A stretch of 64,000 nt of DNA from the NCBI GenBank assembly GCA_902779305.1, contig CACZBD010000019.1, positions 1 through 64,000 of the forward strand, given 5' to 3'. The stretch is from an uncultured Lachnospiraceae bacterium. GTDB taxonomy: Bacteria; Bacillota; Clostridia; Lachnospirales; Lachnospiraceae. A program made the translations under genes and the position numbers. The notes under the pieces were generated by a model, which worked only from the letters and a program-made list of their open reading frames with translations, ran no database searches and was not told the DNA's origin. Position 1 is the stretch's first letter. Every line of letters begins with the position of its first letter. Positions 35,001 through 43,611 of the stretch are shown here, in pieces.

Positions 35001-37433
35001 CGCACCGTCCTCAATCACCGGATCCATTTTCCATGTTGGCAGATTAGGGTCGGTCCATGTCCCTCCAAACTTGGGCAATACAATACCGGAAAGATTTGTC
35101 CCCTGAAATGCACTGTTCCCGATCCTGGCAAGTGTGGTTTTGGCGGGATCCGTAAATATGACTGTTGTCAGGTCCTTTTGCAGTTCAAATGCCTTGGCAC
35201 CGATCTCGGTTACCGAAGGCGGGATCAGAACCGTTTCAATATGTCCCGAAGTGTCTTCTGCATTCACCTGGCAGATATAATCCGGTATGGTTTTGATCCC
35301 CGTCTCAAACGTGACCTTTCTCAGGGCCTTACAATGTGAGAAGGTTCCCATCGCACTTACTGTTTCGAGTTTTTTCGGGATCGTGATCTCAGGAAGACTT
35401 TCACAGTCGGCAAAGCACCCTCCTCCCATTTCCGTGAGGTTTTCGGACAGCCTGACATAGGTCACTTTTCTCATTTCCTGAAAATAAAAGGTACCGGCAA
35501 TCTTACCGATATGATCATCCATGATAATATCCGTAACTGTTGTTTTTGCCATATTTCCATAGAGTGAATCACTGATGATCCCCTGGTTGTTCAGAACCGC
35601 GTTGTTCTGCGTGCCAAAAACATAAAGCGCCACATACTGTTTTCCGTCTGCAAGATAACTGTATAACTGACCGTAAGCATTGGTGCCCAGTTCCTTTTCC
35701 GCAAGCGTCTTGTCATATACTTTGACACTGGATGCGACAGCGCCGGGCCTTAAATACTGCAAGGGTACCGGCGAGCCTGTTTCTGCCTGCCAGTGAGCCT
35801 TCAGTGTCTCGCCTTCTTCCAGTCGGCAGGGCGAATACATGGTAATACGCTTTCCGTTTTGGTTGAACCAGCCAAGGAAATCCTGTCCCTTTTTAGTGAC
35901 AAGCGGAAGCGAACCGTACATGGCGCCCTTTGCAACCCTTTTGCTTGTTTCTCCTGTGATCGTTCCGCCGTTTGCATCAAAGCTGACTGTACATCTGACC
36001 ACATCACTGTTCTCATAATCCGGTGCTACAAAATAACCGACATATCCGTTTCCGTTTGACAGGTTTCCGTTTGTCTTGTTGACCACATATCGCCCTGTTC
36101 CGACAGCATTGCCGGAGTTTCCGTGCACAACATTGAGCGTAAGGGTGCTTCCGTTGTCTTCCACACTTTCCAGCAGTGTGGTATGACTCAGACTTTGGTC
36201 CGGCGCGTATGTCACACTGGATCCTTTCCATACCCACAGGATCACATCGCCTTTTCCCGGCGTATAGGAACCGCCGCCCCATACCGTTTCACTCCACGGA
36301 TGATATGCGGCAGTTGTATCCGCTGTAAATGTATTGGCATTGGCGCCCTTGCTGCTGTTGACAAGACTCGTGGGCACGCCTGCCATGCGGATGCACCAGC
36401 TCGCAAATTCCGAACACCATGCGTTCCCGGAACTGCCCAGGAATCTTCCGTATTCACTGACATCGCCTTCTCCGTCCGTATTGCCGCCGCCATAATCTGC
36501 TTCGCTGTCTCCCTCATGATACCCGATCTGGGATCTTGCGATCGCGATTACATCATCGCGGTAATTACCTGTCAGTTCTGTCTGCAAAAGAGTTGTGTAG
36601 TAAGAACTGCTCTTGTAAATATCATTTTCTGTCGCGGCAAGGTCCTCATTAAAAGGTGTATTGCTAAATACGCCAGTATTATCGAGAACGACACTGTCAG
36701 ACAGGTTCACGTCCGTCAGCGCATAACAATTCTGAAAAGCCCAAAGCCCAATACTTTCAAGCGAATCCGGCAGACTGACGACCTCCAGCTTCTGAAAATT
36801 CTGCATGGCACGGTCACCGAGCCTTGTGATTCCTTCGCAGACCACCAGTTTCGTTACCTGTGCGCTGTAAGTTCTCCACGGCTGGTCAGATGTGGACGGA
36901 CTTCCGCTGCCATTTTTCGCGTAATTCCTTGTCGCGCCGCTCCCGCTAAGAGTAAGCGTACCGTCATCGGAAAAGGACCACTTAATGTTTGTTTCCGGTT
37001 CATCACCGTCTGCAGCCCCCAGATATTCTCCGGACACATAGAAATCTTCCGCTTCTTCAGCTTCTTCCGGGATCACTTCTTCAACATAATCTTCTGTCGG
37101 ATACAGAATATCATCCAGTTCACAAGAAGACAGGCTTTCTTCGACAGGATTCTCATCGGTTTCCACCGCATCCTCCGGTTCCGATATTATACTCTCATCG
37201 GCTGGAGTGTCATTCTGACTCTCGTCCGTATTTTCTGCTATGAATTCCTCTTCCGCCTGTTCTAAAGCATCAGGTTCTGCAATCTCATCCGAAGCGTCTT
37301 CCTGTATAATTTCATCCGCCCATGCCGGCTCGATTTCTTCTGCAAAAGTCTGTGCAGGCAGCGCCGCCAGGATCATTGCCGAAGCAAGCAGCCCGGTCAA
37401 AACTCTTTGCAGGATCCGATTCGCTTTTTTCAT
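32052..37433 (-). CDS. Large secreted protein with BspA-type leucine-rich repeats, a CHAP amidase-like domain and YDG/MBG-like repeats
   Basis: The 1793-residue protein has a signal peptide (cleavage after QTFA, about 31) and an acidic linker (to about 140). Then come a BspA-type LRR (about 195-260), a CHAP/NlpC-like domain (about 290-470; AWCSEFASWC with Cys340, SLSHTTLLE with His417) and an InlB-type repeat (about 480-550; VSFDANGG, FLGWFNQNG). A second LRR_5 block and about eight repeats of the type YTGK..DYTLKYANN..VTVTLKGNYSGK reach the C-terminus. No LPXTG anchor is seen. Its last five residues (HLSEE) and stop codon come from the rpmF remnant. ATG 37433 follows AAGGAGAG and is preferred to 37523. 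Confidence 0.85.
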   Translation of the reverse strand: MKKANRILQRVLTGLLASAMILAALPAQTFAEEIEPAWADEIIQEDASDEIAEPDALEQAEEEFIAENTDESQNDTPADESIISEPEDAVETDENPVEESLSSCELDDILYPTEDYVEEVIPEEAEEAEDFYVSGEYLGAADGDEPETNIKWSFSDDGTLTLSGSGATRNYAKNGSGSPSTSDQPWRTYSAQVTKLVVCEGITRLGDRAMQNFQKLEVVSLPDSLESIGLWAFQNCYALTDVNLSDSVVLDNTGVFSNTPFNEDLAATENDIYKSSSYYTTLLQTELTGNYRDDVIAIARSQIGYHEGDSEADYGGGNTDGEGDVSEYGRFLGSSGNAWCSEFASWCIRMAGVPTSLVNSSKGANANTFTADTTAAYHPWSETVWGGGSYTPGKGDVILWVWKGSSVTYAPDQSLSHTTLLESVEDNGSTLTLNVVHGNSGNAVGTGRYVVNKTNGNLSNGNGYVGYFVAPDYENSDVVRCTVSFDANGGTITGETSKRVAKGAMYGSLPLVTKKGQDFLGWFNQNGKRITMYSPCRLEEGETLKAHWQAETGSPVPLQYLRPGAVASSVKVYDKTLAEKELGTNAYGQLYSYLADGKQYVALYVFGTQNNAVLNNQGIISDSLYGNMAKTTVTDIIMDDHIGKIAGTFYFQEMRKVTYVRLSENLTEMGGGCFADCESLPEITIPKKLETVSAMGTFSHCKALRKVTFETGIKTIPDYICQVNAEDTSGHIETVLIPPSVTEIGAKAFELQKDLTTVIFTDPAKTTLARIGNSAFQGTNLSGIVLPKFGGTWTDPNLPTWKMDPVIEDGAFNGIGNKNFTTLIIPEGVKKLGALPGEGSFLKEIYLPKSLVKDGFYNIFVSLHYMETFNVLKIYYPGTEAEFYDKYGVTKQSLLSYGNQWVNKMEFGTAAPVQVSSITASAASIVKIYEDMSGAETVPVTLTIGPAKHLTTEYDVKTTDASIVEGTLSAEENNQVKLTLMIKKKIGDATVTVSGGMGTVRINVAILEKERAKTPYVKAVTGNGEGYGDLLALRTITADAQIFYAVDNYDDMTSTVFNNPDNVITWDADAQRYKPKTTQVREYRQPLVAGTDITESNPWIHAIAVRKDLKYSSIVHEKCEYKAVNPWGDIEPVDITGEFEDERANFTADYAGLWIPKAQFEGLVYTGKAVTISDLRVYYQTTKLDPRSDYTLKYANNVNASGNASVTVTLKGNYSGKQTFPFTIRQYVIGENDITYSCPEVKEKKVKGETAPQSPDPKVTLKATGKVLKPGVDYTLKYNKGGMPQDAVTEPGRYEIEISQKTGSNYIVNGTIKKEYVYCLGENNVSLSKVKVSSIAAQDITDPKWKTGSGYQVKPDENDFTVTYKGDKLNLGEQYEILRYENNKSVGKASVVLRGKGSTYFGVRTVTFQIKGIAFNKANVKLEGIEAKYDYTGDKVIPAYRLTYNGETLTENKDFTVSYGKNGNANAGTVNMTFTGMGRFSGTIKASYKIAPADASKVTVCVNDKGVEKDWSDGREYSYQKNGVQPVFFCKFGTIPLVAGKDYTVKYSNNKAVGNYDAMKGKKYVGPSFTITFKGNYSKQATKYFTIKSVDIADLNMSLEDMVYVNAANKFARKPVITDAEGTVLKAGTDYKKDLVYKYATLTKDVTVVTGKGKNAVTQTVDRKPGEEVQATDILPDKTEILVYAKGINNYNGTICQSFKVAKASVSALKFTVEGTFEYTGKPITPGIGKIKVQKKEGRSFTDIPDANASDYYDIIGYSNNVKKGTGKITIKAKNGYAGTTTVTFKIIHLSEE

Positions 37434-37501
37434 GATTCTTCTCTCCTTAACCGTTGTTTGTTTTGATTCAGGTGTCTCTCCCCGGATACACTCACAAAGT
37501 G

Positions 37502-37544
37502 ATTCTAGCATAGAGCAGTGCACTCCGCTACCGACGAAAGTCTA
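37502..37544 (-). promoter_or_regulatory. Promoter of the 1793-residue protein gene with shared 17-bp box
   Basis: The box TAGACTTTCGTCGGTAG (37544-37528) lies exactly 20 bp before TGC-TAGAAT (extended -10, hexamer 37507-37502). The same box and spacing occur in front of the 2255-residue gene (50617-50575). No good -35 hexamer is present, which fits an activator-dependent promoter. Confidence 0.65.
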
Positions 37545-37601
37545 GGTTTCAAATATGTGCTCACGCAAGCACGGTACACACTTGATAGCCGTATCACACA
37601 A

Positions 37602-37629
37602 AAAATTCCCCGGGGGAAAACCCTCGGGG
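37602..37629 (-). terminator. Terminator of rpmF remnant copy 2
   Basis: The hairpin has the same arms as the terminator at 31845-31873 (CCCCGAGGG / CCCCCGGGG) with an AAAA loop, and AATTTTT follows on the minus strand. It would shield the 1793-residue gene's promoter from transcription coming from the right. Confidence 0.75.
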
Positions 37630-37647
37630 AATAACTTACATGATGAT

Positions 37648-37824
37648 TTATGCTTCCGTGTTGATGATCTCTTTCTTGTTATAAGAGCCGCATGCCTTGC
37701 ATACTCTGTGCGGAACCATCAGCGCGCCGCATTTGCTGCATTTTACCAGTGTCGGAGCGCTCATTTTCCAGTTCGCTCTTCTTCTGTCTCTTCTTCCCTT
37801 GGAAGATTTATTCTTCGGACAAAT
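37648..37824 (-). pseudogene. rpmF: Ribosomal protein L32 gene lacking its start codon, copy 2
   Basis: The 177-base frame differs from copy 1 by one silent base (GGT to GGC) and starts at the same point, ICPKNKSS. An in-frame TAA lies three codons upstream, so no normal start exists. A perfect consensus promoter ends only five bases before the ATT, so any transcript would begin at about the first codon with no leader. Because both copies keep an undamaged reading frame, the duplication looks recent or selection acts on the sequence. Confidence 0.8.
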
Positions 37825-37829
37825 GATAG

Positions 37830-37858
37830 ATTATACAGGCCCTTTCAGGCTTTGTCAA
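37830..37858 (-). promoter_or_regulatory. Perfect consensus promoter abutting rpmF remnant copy 2
   Basis: TTGACA (37858-37853), 17 bp, TATAAT (37835-37830). It begins 20 bases after the stop of the 1542-residue gene. The expected start site falls at about 37823, inside the remnant's first codon. It may be the old rpmF promoter joined to a truncated gene, or it may drive a short non-coding RNA ending at 37602-37629. Confidence 0.65.
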
Positions 37859-37877
37859 CAAAAATCTGTCTGAAATG

Positions 37878-40800
37878 TCAAGGTATAAAACTGATCGTGA
37901 TCTTTGATACGGCTGTGGTCCTGACCAGCGGATTTCCGTATCCGTCATTTCCGTGTGCCACCGTGTATTCCACAAAGCATGTCCGGTCAGCCGCACCTTT
38001 TGCGCTCTGTATATAGGAAAGTTTCTCTTCGCTCAGATCATTCTTTAAACTGATCGATGCGAGCTGTCCATCAGTCGTTTCGGCAAACACAAAGTAATCC
38101 GTGAAGTGATTGGGCTGCCCTTTGACATTGCAGTTATAGATTTTTGTATAGGACAGTTCCCTGACCTCTCTTCCGTTTGTCGAAAGTGTAACAGGAGCCG
38201 GGGTTTTCTTGGAAATCCTGTAACTTGCTGCCGGCCTGAACGATCCCTTTACAACTCTGGGCCTGATACTTTTTACCGTTACACTCGCAGGAATCGTTTC
38301 CGGGATAAATTTCCCTTCTTCCTCTCTTCCAAGCACGACGGAAAGCTTGTAGGAACGGACCGGTACATACCCGGATATGTTGAGTTCCACGCTGTACTTT
38401 GTGCCCGACGGCGTAAACGAAACCGCCTCGGTCCCGTTAAGAGCGGGACATGCGGACCGAAGATCTGCATAGAATGGCTGCGCTTTCTGCTCATCCACGC
38501 TGTCACAGGAAATGCGTATGGCTTTTTCTGTCGGATCATAATTCTTTGCAGTGACGATCAGGGTCAGCTTCTGTTCACCCGGCATGCCGCTGATGATGTC
38601 ATTCTGGGCTTTTGCCGTCAGAGTGCTGTCCTTGCAGTCTGCATAAGCCGTATTGGTAACAGTATAGTTTACGGTCTTCTTATTATGTACATCCTGAAGA
38701 GAAAGTGTTGCCTTATCCTTTGTGACACTGATCAGGAATTCTCCCGTCCCATAATCCTGTTTGAGGATGGTACCGCCCTTTGCTGTCAGCTTATAATTGG
38801 TCAATGCATCCAGAGCTTCCCAGTCCGCACTGTCCCGGTCCTTTTTCATGACCTTAACCGGCAACGCTGTATTCTTCGTTCCGACGAAGTCGATATTTTC
38901 CTGACCCGCCGCGTTACCGTCAACTGCAAGGCACATCTCTTTGGGTTCCGCGTAGGTGATGCTGACCTTGATCTGTTCTTTATCATTTCCGCCGTCCGTC
39001 GTTGCCGCGCCAAGGGCTACATTCTTTGCGGTCTTTTCGGCCAGAACATGCACATAGGAAGGATCGGTTGCAAGCGGCATGGCGGTCTTGTTGGAAGTGG
39101 TAAATTTCAGTTTTTCCGGCTCGATCAGGTATTCGGACAGTTCGTACCTGTAGTAATCGTCTTTGATCGGAGCCCCCTCCATAAAGGGTGCCAGGATCGC
39201 GCCGTTTGCCTCTTCCGTAGTCAGTATATCTCCGTCTTCGCCGATTTTATTGTATTTATGCGTTGTCTCATCATAAGACAAAAGCACCAGTTCGCCAATC
39301 TCAAGCGGCGCATTTTTGATGATGATCGGCGCCGAAATACCGTAAGTCATGTTTTCGCCAAAATCCTCTGCTACGGCTTTGATACAGAACGAAACACTGT
39401 CGCCTTCCTCTTCCGGGATCTCGTACGAAGCATCAACTACAACCTTCCCGTTTGTGATCTTGACCTTATCATAAAGCGACGATTCCGCCTCAATGCTCTG
39501 TCCGTTTTTATCAACAAGATAATAGGAGGCTTTTGCCGTCTGCGGTTTGATCCCTGACGTTTTGTTATAGATCGTTTTCGTTGTGATTGTCAGCGCCTTG
39601 TTTTTCTGTTTCAGGAATTCTTTTGCGGCCGGTTCGACCGTGATCTCATCAATCGCCTTGTAGACCGTCACCTGCAGGGATACCGGTGCCTGATAGATCT
39701 GCTGTGCCGCGCCGTAAGGCATGATCTGTATGGTATGTTTTCCGGTCAACGTATTTGCGTCAGAAGACAGAAGCAGAAAGTCATTCGCTTCTTCGATCCT
39801 GACCTGAAGTTTCTGTGTATCGGAGCAGTCTGTGATATCTTCTGCCGTTACCGACAGACAGGTTGCACCCTTACTGTAGCTTAAGATCGCGGCAAGCACA
39901 TCCTGCTCTCCCGCATAGAATGCTGTCTGTTTTTTGTTCAGCTTCACCTGTGTCGCAAAGACAGGATCCTGCGTAGATACCTTCAATTCCTGAACGTGAT
40001 CTTCTCCGGTCTGCACGTGGATCTTTGCCGCTGCGCTTTCTGCGCTTTCGGTATCATAAGATAAAGTCTGTCCCGGCAGCGTATTCACGCAGGATACAGA
40101 CACATCAAAATCCCACGCAAAGCCTTCTCCGCTCATTTTCGAATTTACCGGAAAAGTCGCATACTGCCGGTAGTTCTTTGTAATCTTATCGTTGATCTGA
40201 TCGATCTTTGCGATCTGCGCATCCGTTGTTTCATCGGGATAGTCCTGCAATACCGGATAGGTGCGCTGTACATAATACGTTTTGGCAAGAAGCAGATCCG
40301 TAGGAGTAACAACCCCTTCTTTTGCTTTTGGCGTGATACTTACCTTGTAATAGGTTTTTCCCTGATAGGGTCTTGCGATCGCGATCGACGGAAACTCCAG
40401 CGTAAACGACACATCCGTCTGCTTGCATACCGATGCGGCAGGTGTCTGCACCTGAATCTTCCGGTCCTTTACGATCCGAAGCGGAATAACCGCCAGATCC
40501 GTGCCGGCATTCATTGTATTATAAAGATGAATATAGAGGAGCTTATTCTCATCCGTTTCCTTAATCTTCGTCTGAATATTCAGTCTCGCGGTGAGCGCCT
40601 TGCCAGGCACCTGAAGATCAACCTTGGCATAATCTGAATCTGCAGCAACCGCTTCTTGGGCACCGTCCGTTTCTCCGTATGTGATCTTGTACGCAAGGTT
40701 CAGCAGGACGGGGAATCCCCTAACATCCGCTTCGCCATTTGCATTCCGATTGCTCCGGATATTGATCACCGCACGTGAGTCCGTACAGATCTCATATATA

Positions 40801-42506
40801 CCGGTCGCTTCTTCTTTTGGCAGAGAAGTTATGGTAGAAATGCTTTTTAATGTAGGAACCGTTTTTATGGAAAAACTTACCCCCAAGTCCTGTCCGCTCG
40901 TCTCGGGGTATTCCGGATTCGGATACCTTAATATATAGGATTTGGAAGTGTTTCCATGTGAAGAATCTATTTTCAGCAGAAGGGTCTTTCCATCCTCGGA
41001 TAATTCCCAATCGTAATGGGCATAGGGCCGCATGACATCATTAAAAGAAATCCGTTTCTCTCCCTTATATAGTTCAGCTGTATAATCTCCGCATTCCAGC
41101 CAGTAATCTATACTTGTGCCGCGGGAATACGCCATCGGTAAAACAACAGTGCTACCCTTTCTCTTGATCTCAATTCTGTACCGGTCTATCGTTTTGATCT
41201 CTACTTCAATATTACCGATGACCGGAAGGCTGCTCGAAAATGCAGTATTCCTGGAAGTTCTGATACAGCTATACCGGTTTGTGGAGACGCTTTTGACCGT
41301 GTAATAAAATATCCACTGATATTCAGCGGCGGTTGCGCCAAAGGTAACCGTTTGACCGAAGTCAACAGGGTAGGTCAGCGTGCAGATCTTGGGAGCGCCT
41401 TCCTCCCCGCCCTGATAGGAAGCATCAGAAGGCTCTATATCTGTATCGCCATTGCGCAGGAAAACCGAATCAAGATACTTTTTGAGATCGGCTTCGGATT
41501 CGGTTTCTCCAACCGGATAAGAGATCCGAAACGTCAGCTGACGCGGCGCACTCTGTTCCTGAATGACCACGGAAGAAGATTTCGGAAGGTCTTTCCACAA
41601 AATGTAGTAACTGTATGCACCGTCTTCCGTCCTGCCGTCACTCTCTAAGAAACGGACAGCGGAGTCATGTCCGACATAATAAACCGCGGGGACTGCATCA
41701 TCCGGCGCATGCACTGAAAACCTGATCCCATCCGCCTTATAGGTCAGATGATAACGGTTCTCATTTTCCAAATCCTTGAATGTAAGATCCGATTCCTCTG
41801 CAACCTCATAGGATGCCCCCAAAAGCTGCATATCAAAATCCAGTATGCGGTCTACAGGTACCGCCGTCGCAACAACAGTCAGATCCTCTGTTACCTGCTC
41901 GATCTCATACGAAAACAGAGAAACATCGTCAACCTCTGTACCGTTTATGAAAATCGTTTCGAGCGTATAGTCATCATCAGCCATCACATCATAATGAACC
42001 GGATCGCCTTCTCTTACAGTACAATATAAGTCGGACGAAGGGGTGATCTCCGTACTCTCCTGACAGGAGATCTGCGCATGATACCCAATGAAATGAATGG
42101 TCTTAGGTTTCGGCTGGGTGATCTCGACACGTACAGGGTCGGAAGAAAACGAAAATGTGAAATGAAGATCTTCCCCTGCTTCAGCAGGTTCAATCTCCTC
42201 CGGGTCCCGATTTTCATAGATGACCAGGACTTTGGGCCGGTATTTCTCATTGGGATCAGGTCTGATGGTGATCGAAACCGTGGTATCGCTTAGCAGGTAC
42301 TCATACTCGGAATCAGAAATCTTCGGAAATTCGTTCTGATTCACCTCATCCATCACGGACAGCACATTCACATCCGCAGCAACCGATACGGGAATACTCC
42401 CGTCGTTCTGCTCCGGTTCTGAAAGTCCCTCTGAAGCATAAACTGCCACGGCAGTGCAAAAAAGCAGTGCCGTGGCAATGATAAGACCGAACCATGTTTT
42501 TTTCAT
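37878..42506 (-). CDS. Large secreted beta-rich protein of unknown function
   Basis: The 1542-residue protein has a signal peptide (WFGLIIATALLFCTAVAVYA, about 5-24). The rest appears to be a chain of beta-sandwich/Ig-like modules without a repeat family I recognise. Traces include LTVTAKNYDP-like strand pairs and Cys-poor, Thr/Ser-rich stretches. There is no LPXTG motif or C-terminal membrane helix (it ends KITISFIP). Unlike its two large neighbours it has no YDG/MBG-type repeat and no shared 17-bp box. It starts 72 bases after pta, so it may be read from the pta promoter. A small hairpin (42522-42540) lies just upstream of its ribosome binding site. Confidence 0.75.
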   Translation of the reverse strand: MKKTWFGLIIATALLFCTAVAVYASEGLSEPEQNDGSIPVSVAADVNVLSVMDEVNQNEFPKISDSEYEYLLSDTTVSITIRPDPNEKYRPKVLVIYENRDPEEIEPAEAGEDLHFTFSFSSDPVRVEITQPKPKTIHFIGYHAQISCQESTEITPSSDLYCTVREGDPVHYDVMADDDYTLETIFINGTEVDDVSLFSYEIEQVTEDLTVVATAVPVDRILDFDMQLLGASYEVAEESDLTFKDLENENRYHLTYKADGIRFSVHAPDDAVPAVYYVGHDSAVRFLESDGRTEDGAYSYYILWKDLPKSSSVVIQEQSAPRQLTFRISYPVGETESEADLKKYLDSVFLRNGDTDIEPSDASYQGGEEGAPKICTLTYPVDFGQTVTFGATAAEYQWIFYYTVKSVSTNRYSCIRTSRNTAFSSSLPVIGNIEVEIKTIDRYRIEIKRKGSTVVLPMAYSRGTSIDYWLECGDYTAELYKGEKRISFNDVMRPYAHYDWELSEDGKTLLLKIDSSHGNTSKSYILRYPNPEYPETSGQDLGVSFSIKTVPTLKSISTITSLPKEEATGIYEICTDSRAVINIRSNRNANGEADVRGFPVLLNLAYKITYGETDGAQEAVAADSDYAKVDLQVPGKALTARLNIQTKIKETDENKLLYIHLYNTMNAGTDLAVIPLRIVKDRKIQVQTPAASVCKQTDVSFTLEFPSIAIARPYQGKTYYKVSITPKAKEGVVTPTDLLLAKTYYVQRTYPVLQDYPDETTDAQIAKIDQINDKITKNYRQYATFPVNSKMSGEGFAWDFDVSVSCVNTLPGQTLSYDTESAESAAAKIHVQTGEDHVQELKVSTQDPVFATQVKLNKKQTAFYAGEQDVLAAILSYSKGATCLSVTAEDITDCSDTQKLQVRIEEANDFLLLSSDANTLTGKHTIQIMPYGAAQQIYQAPVSLQVTVYKAIDEITVEPAAKEFLKQKNKALTITTKTIYNKTSGIKPQTAKASYYLVDKNGQSIEAESSLYDKVKITNGKVVVDASYEIPEEEGDSVSFCIKAVAEDFGENMTYGISAPIIIKNAPLEIGELVLLSYDETTHKYNKIGEDGDILTTEEANGAILAPFMEGAPIKDDYYRYELSEYLIEPEKLKFTTSNKTAMPLATDPSYVHVLAEKTAKNVALGAATTDGGNDKEQIKVSITYAEPKEMCLAVDGNAAGQENIDFVGTKNTALPVKVMKKDRDSADWEALDALTNYKLTAKGGTILKQDYGTGEFLISVTKDKATLSLQDVHNKKTVNYTVTNTAYADCKDSTLTAKAQNDIISGMPGEQKLTLIVTAKNYDPTEKAIRISCDSVDEQKAQPFYADLRSACPALNGTEAVSFTPSGTKYSVELNISGYVPVRSYKLSVVLGREEEGKFIPETIPASVTVKSIRPRVVKGSFRPAASYRISKKTPAPVTLSTNGREVRELSYTKIYNCNVKGQPNHFTDYFVFAETTDGQLASISLKNDLSEEKLSYIQSAKGAADRTCFVEYTVAHGNDGYGNPLVRTTAVSKITISFIP

Positions 42507-42521
42507 ACGCTTACCTCTTCC

Positions 42522-42540
42522 CCCCTAAAACGCAAAGGGG
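42522..42540 (-). other. Small hairpin next to the ribosome binding site of the 1542-residue gene
   Basis: CCCCT/AGGGG arms surround a nine-base loop. The G-rich arm adjoins the GGGGAAGAGG Shine-Dalgarno region, so pairing could affect initiation. The stem has only five pairs. Confidence 0.3.
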
Positions 42541-42578
42541 CAACATGTTCTCATGACTTTTTAAAAGCCAAACTCAGA

Positions 42579-43577
42579 TCAGACAGAAGCCTGAACTGCA
42601 GTGATCGCTACAACGCCTACGATATCATCCGCGCTGCAGCCTCTGGAAAGATCGTTGACGGGGCGTGCAACACCCTGCAGAACAGGACCGAACGCATCTG
42701 CTTTTGCAAGACGCTGTGCGATCTTATAACCGATATTTCCTGCATCCAGATTCGGGAAGATCATGACATTGGCAGAACCTGCCACGTCGGATCCCGGTGC
42801 CTTGGATGCGCCTACGGAAGGAACAACGGCTGCATCAAACTGCAGTTCTCCGTCCACTTTCAGTTCCGGATATTTTTCCTTTGTGATATTTGTTGCTTCC
42901 ACCATCTTGTCAACAAGCGCGTGCTTTGCACTTCCCTTTGTGGAATGGGACAGCATTGCGATCCTAGCTTCCTTGCCTACCAGCAGTTCAAAACTCTTGG
43001 CGCTTGATTTTGCGATCGAAGCCAGTTCCTGCGGGTTCGGATCCTGATTGAGGCCGCTGTCCGCGAACAGGAAGGTTCCGTTTGCGCCGTATTCGCAGTT
43101 CGGCACATCAATGATAAAGAATGCGGATACCAGGTCAGCATCCGGCGCGGTCTTTAATACCTGAAGCGACGGTCTTAACACATCCGGTGTCGCATGGCAT
43201 GCGCCCGCAACCATTCCGTCTGCATCACCCATCTTGACCATCATGACGCCGAACATCAGATAGTTGTTTAAGAGCGCATCCTTTGCTGCTTCTTCCGTCA
43301 TTCCCTTTGCCTTACGCAGTTCAAACAGTGTCTGTGCGTATGTATCGAATTTATCACAATTTGCAGGATCCACTACCGGGACATCGGAAAGGTCCAATCC
43401 CTGTGCTTTTGCATCCGCAAGCACTTTTTCCTTGTTACCGATCAGGATCACATTGGCAATCTTCTGCTGCAGCACCTTGGATGCCGCCTCCAGTGTTCTT
43501 GCGTCCTCTGTTTCCGGAAGCACGATCGTCTTCACATTCTGTTTTGCTCTTTCTTTGATTCCATCAATAAATGACAT
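42579..43577 (-). CDS. pta: Phosphate acetyltransferase
   Basis: The 332-residue enzyme interconverts acetyl-CoA and acetyl-phosphate. Family stretches are IVLPETEDARTLEAA, MVKMGDADGMVAGACHAT, IAMLSHSTKGSAKH and the end region VLQGVARPVNDLSRGCSADDIV. The start MSFIDGI at 43577 has AAGGAG, and an ATG further upstream would add an unrelated tail. Acetate kinase (ackA), its usual downstream partner, is not in the window; the 1542-residue secreted protein gene follows instead. Confidence 0.95.
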   Translation of the reverse strand: MSFIDGIKERAKQNVKTIVLPETEDARTLEAASKVLQQKIANVILIGNKEKVLADAKAQGLDLSDVPVVDPANCDKFDTYAQTLFELRKAKGMTEEAAKDALLNNYLMFGVMMVKMGDADGMVAGACHATPDVLRPSLQVLKTAPDADLVSAFFIIDVPNCEYGANGTFLFADSGLNQDPNPQELASIAKSSAKSFELLVGKEARIAMLSHSTKGSAKHALVDKMVEATNITKEKYPELKVDGELQFDAAVVPSVGASKAPGSDVAGSANVMIFPNLDAGNIGYKIAQRLAKADAFGPVLQGVARPVNDLSRGCSADDIVGVVAITAVQASV

Positions 43578-43611
43578 GATAAGTACTCCTTCCTGGGATT
43601 TAATTACGGGA

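Larger units (their letters stand above)
37602..37825 (-). repeat. 224-bp direct repeat, copy 2 (rpmF remnant plus terminator)
   Basis: This is the second copy of the block at 31845-32069, 5757 bp away and in the same orientation. Left and right flanks are unrelated to those of copy 1. The two copies bracket the 1793-residue gene together with its promoter. Confidence 0.9.

Noticed and set aside
36123-37265. Open frame of 380 codons on the plus strand
   Set aside because: It is antisense to the 1793-residue gene, whose signal peptide, CHAP and LRR motifs are clear. The plus-strand product shows no family features.
31845-37825. Transposon or integrative element with terminal direct repeats
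   Set aside because: No transposase, integrase or recombinase gene lies between or beside the repeats, so the bracketed unit is reported as a repeat-flanked cassette only.
38106-39557. Open frame of 483 codons on the plus strand
   Set aside because: It lies wholly antisense to the 1542-residue secreted-protein gene, has no ribosome binding site or recognisable domain, and is rich in Arg, Cys and Phe as expected of a shadow frame.
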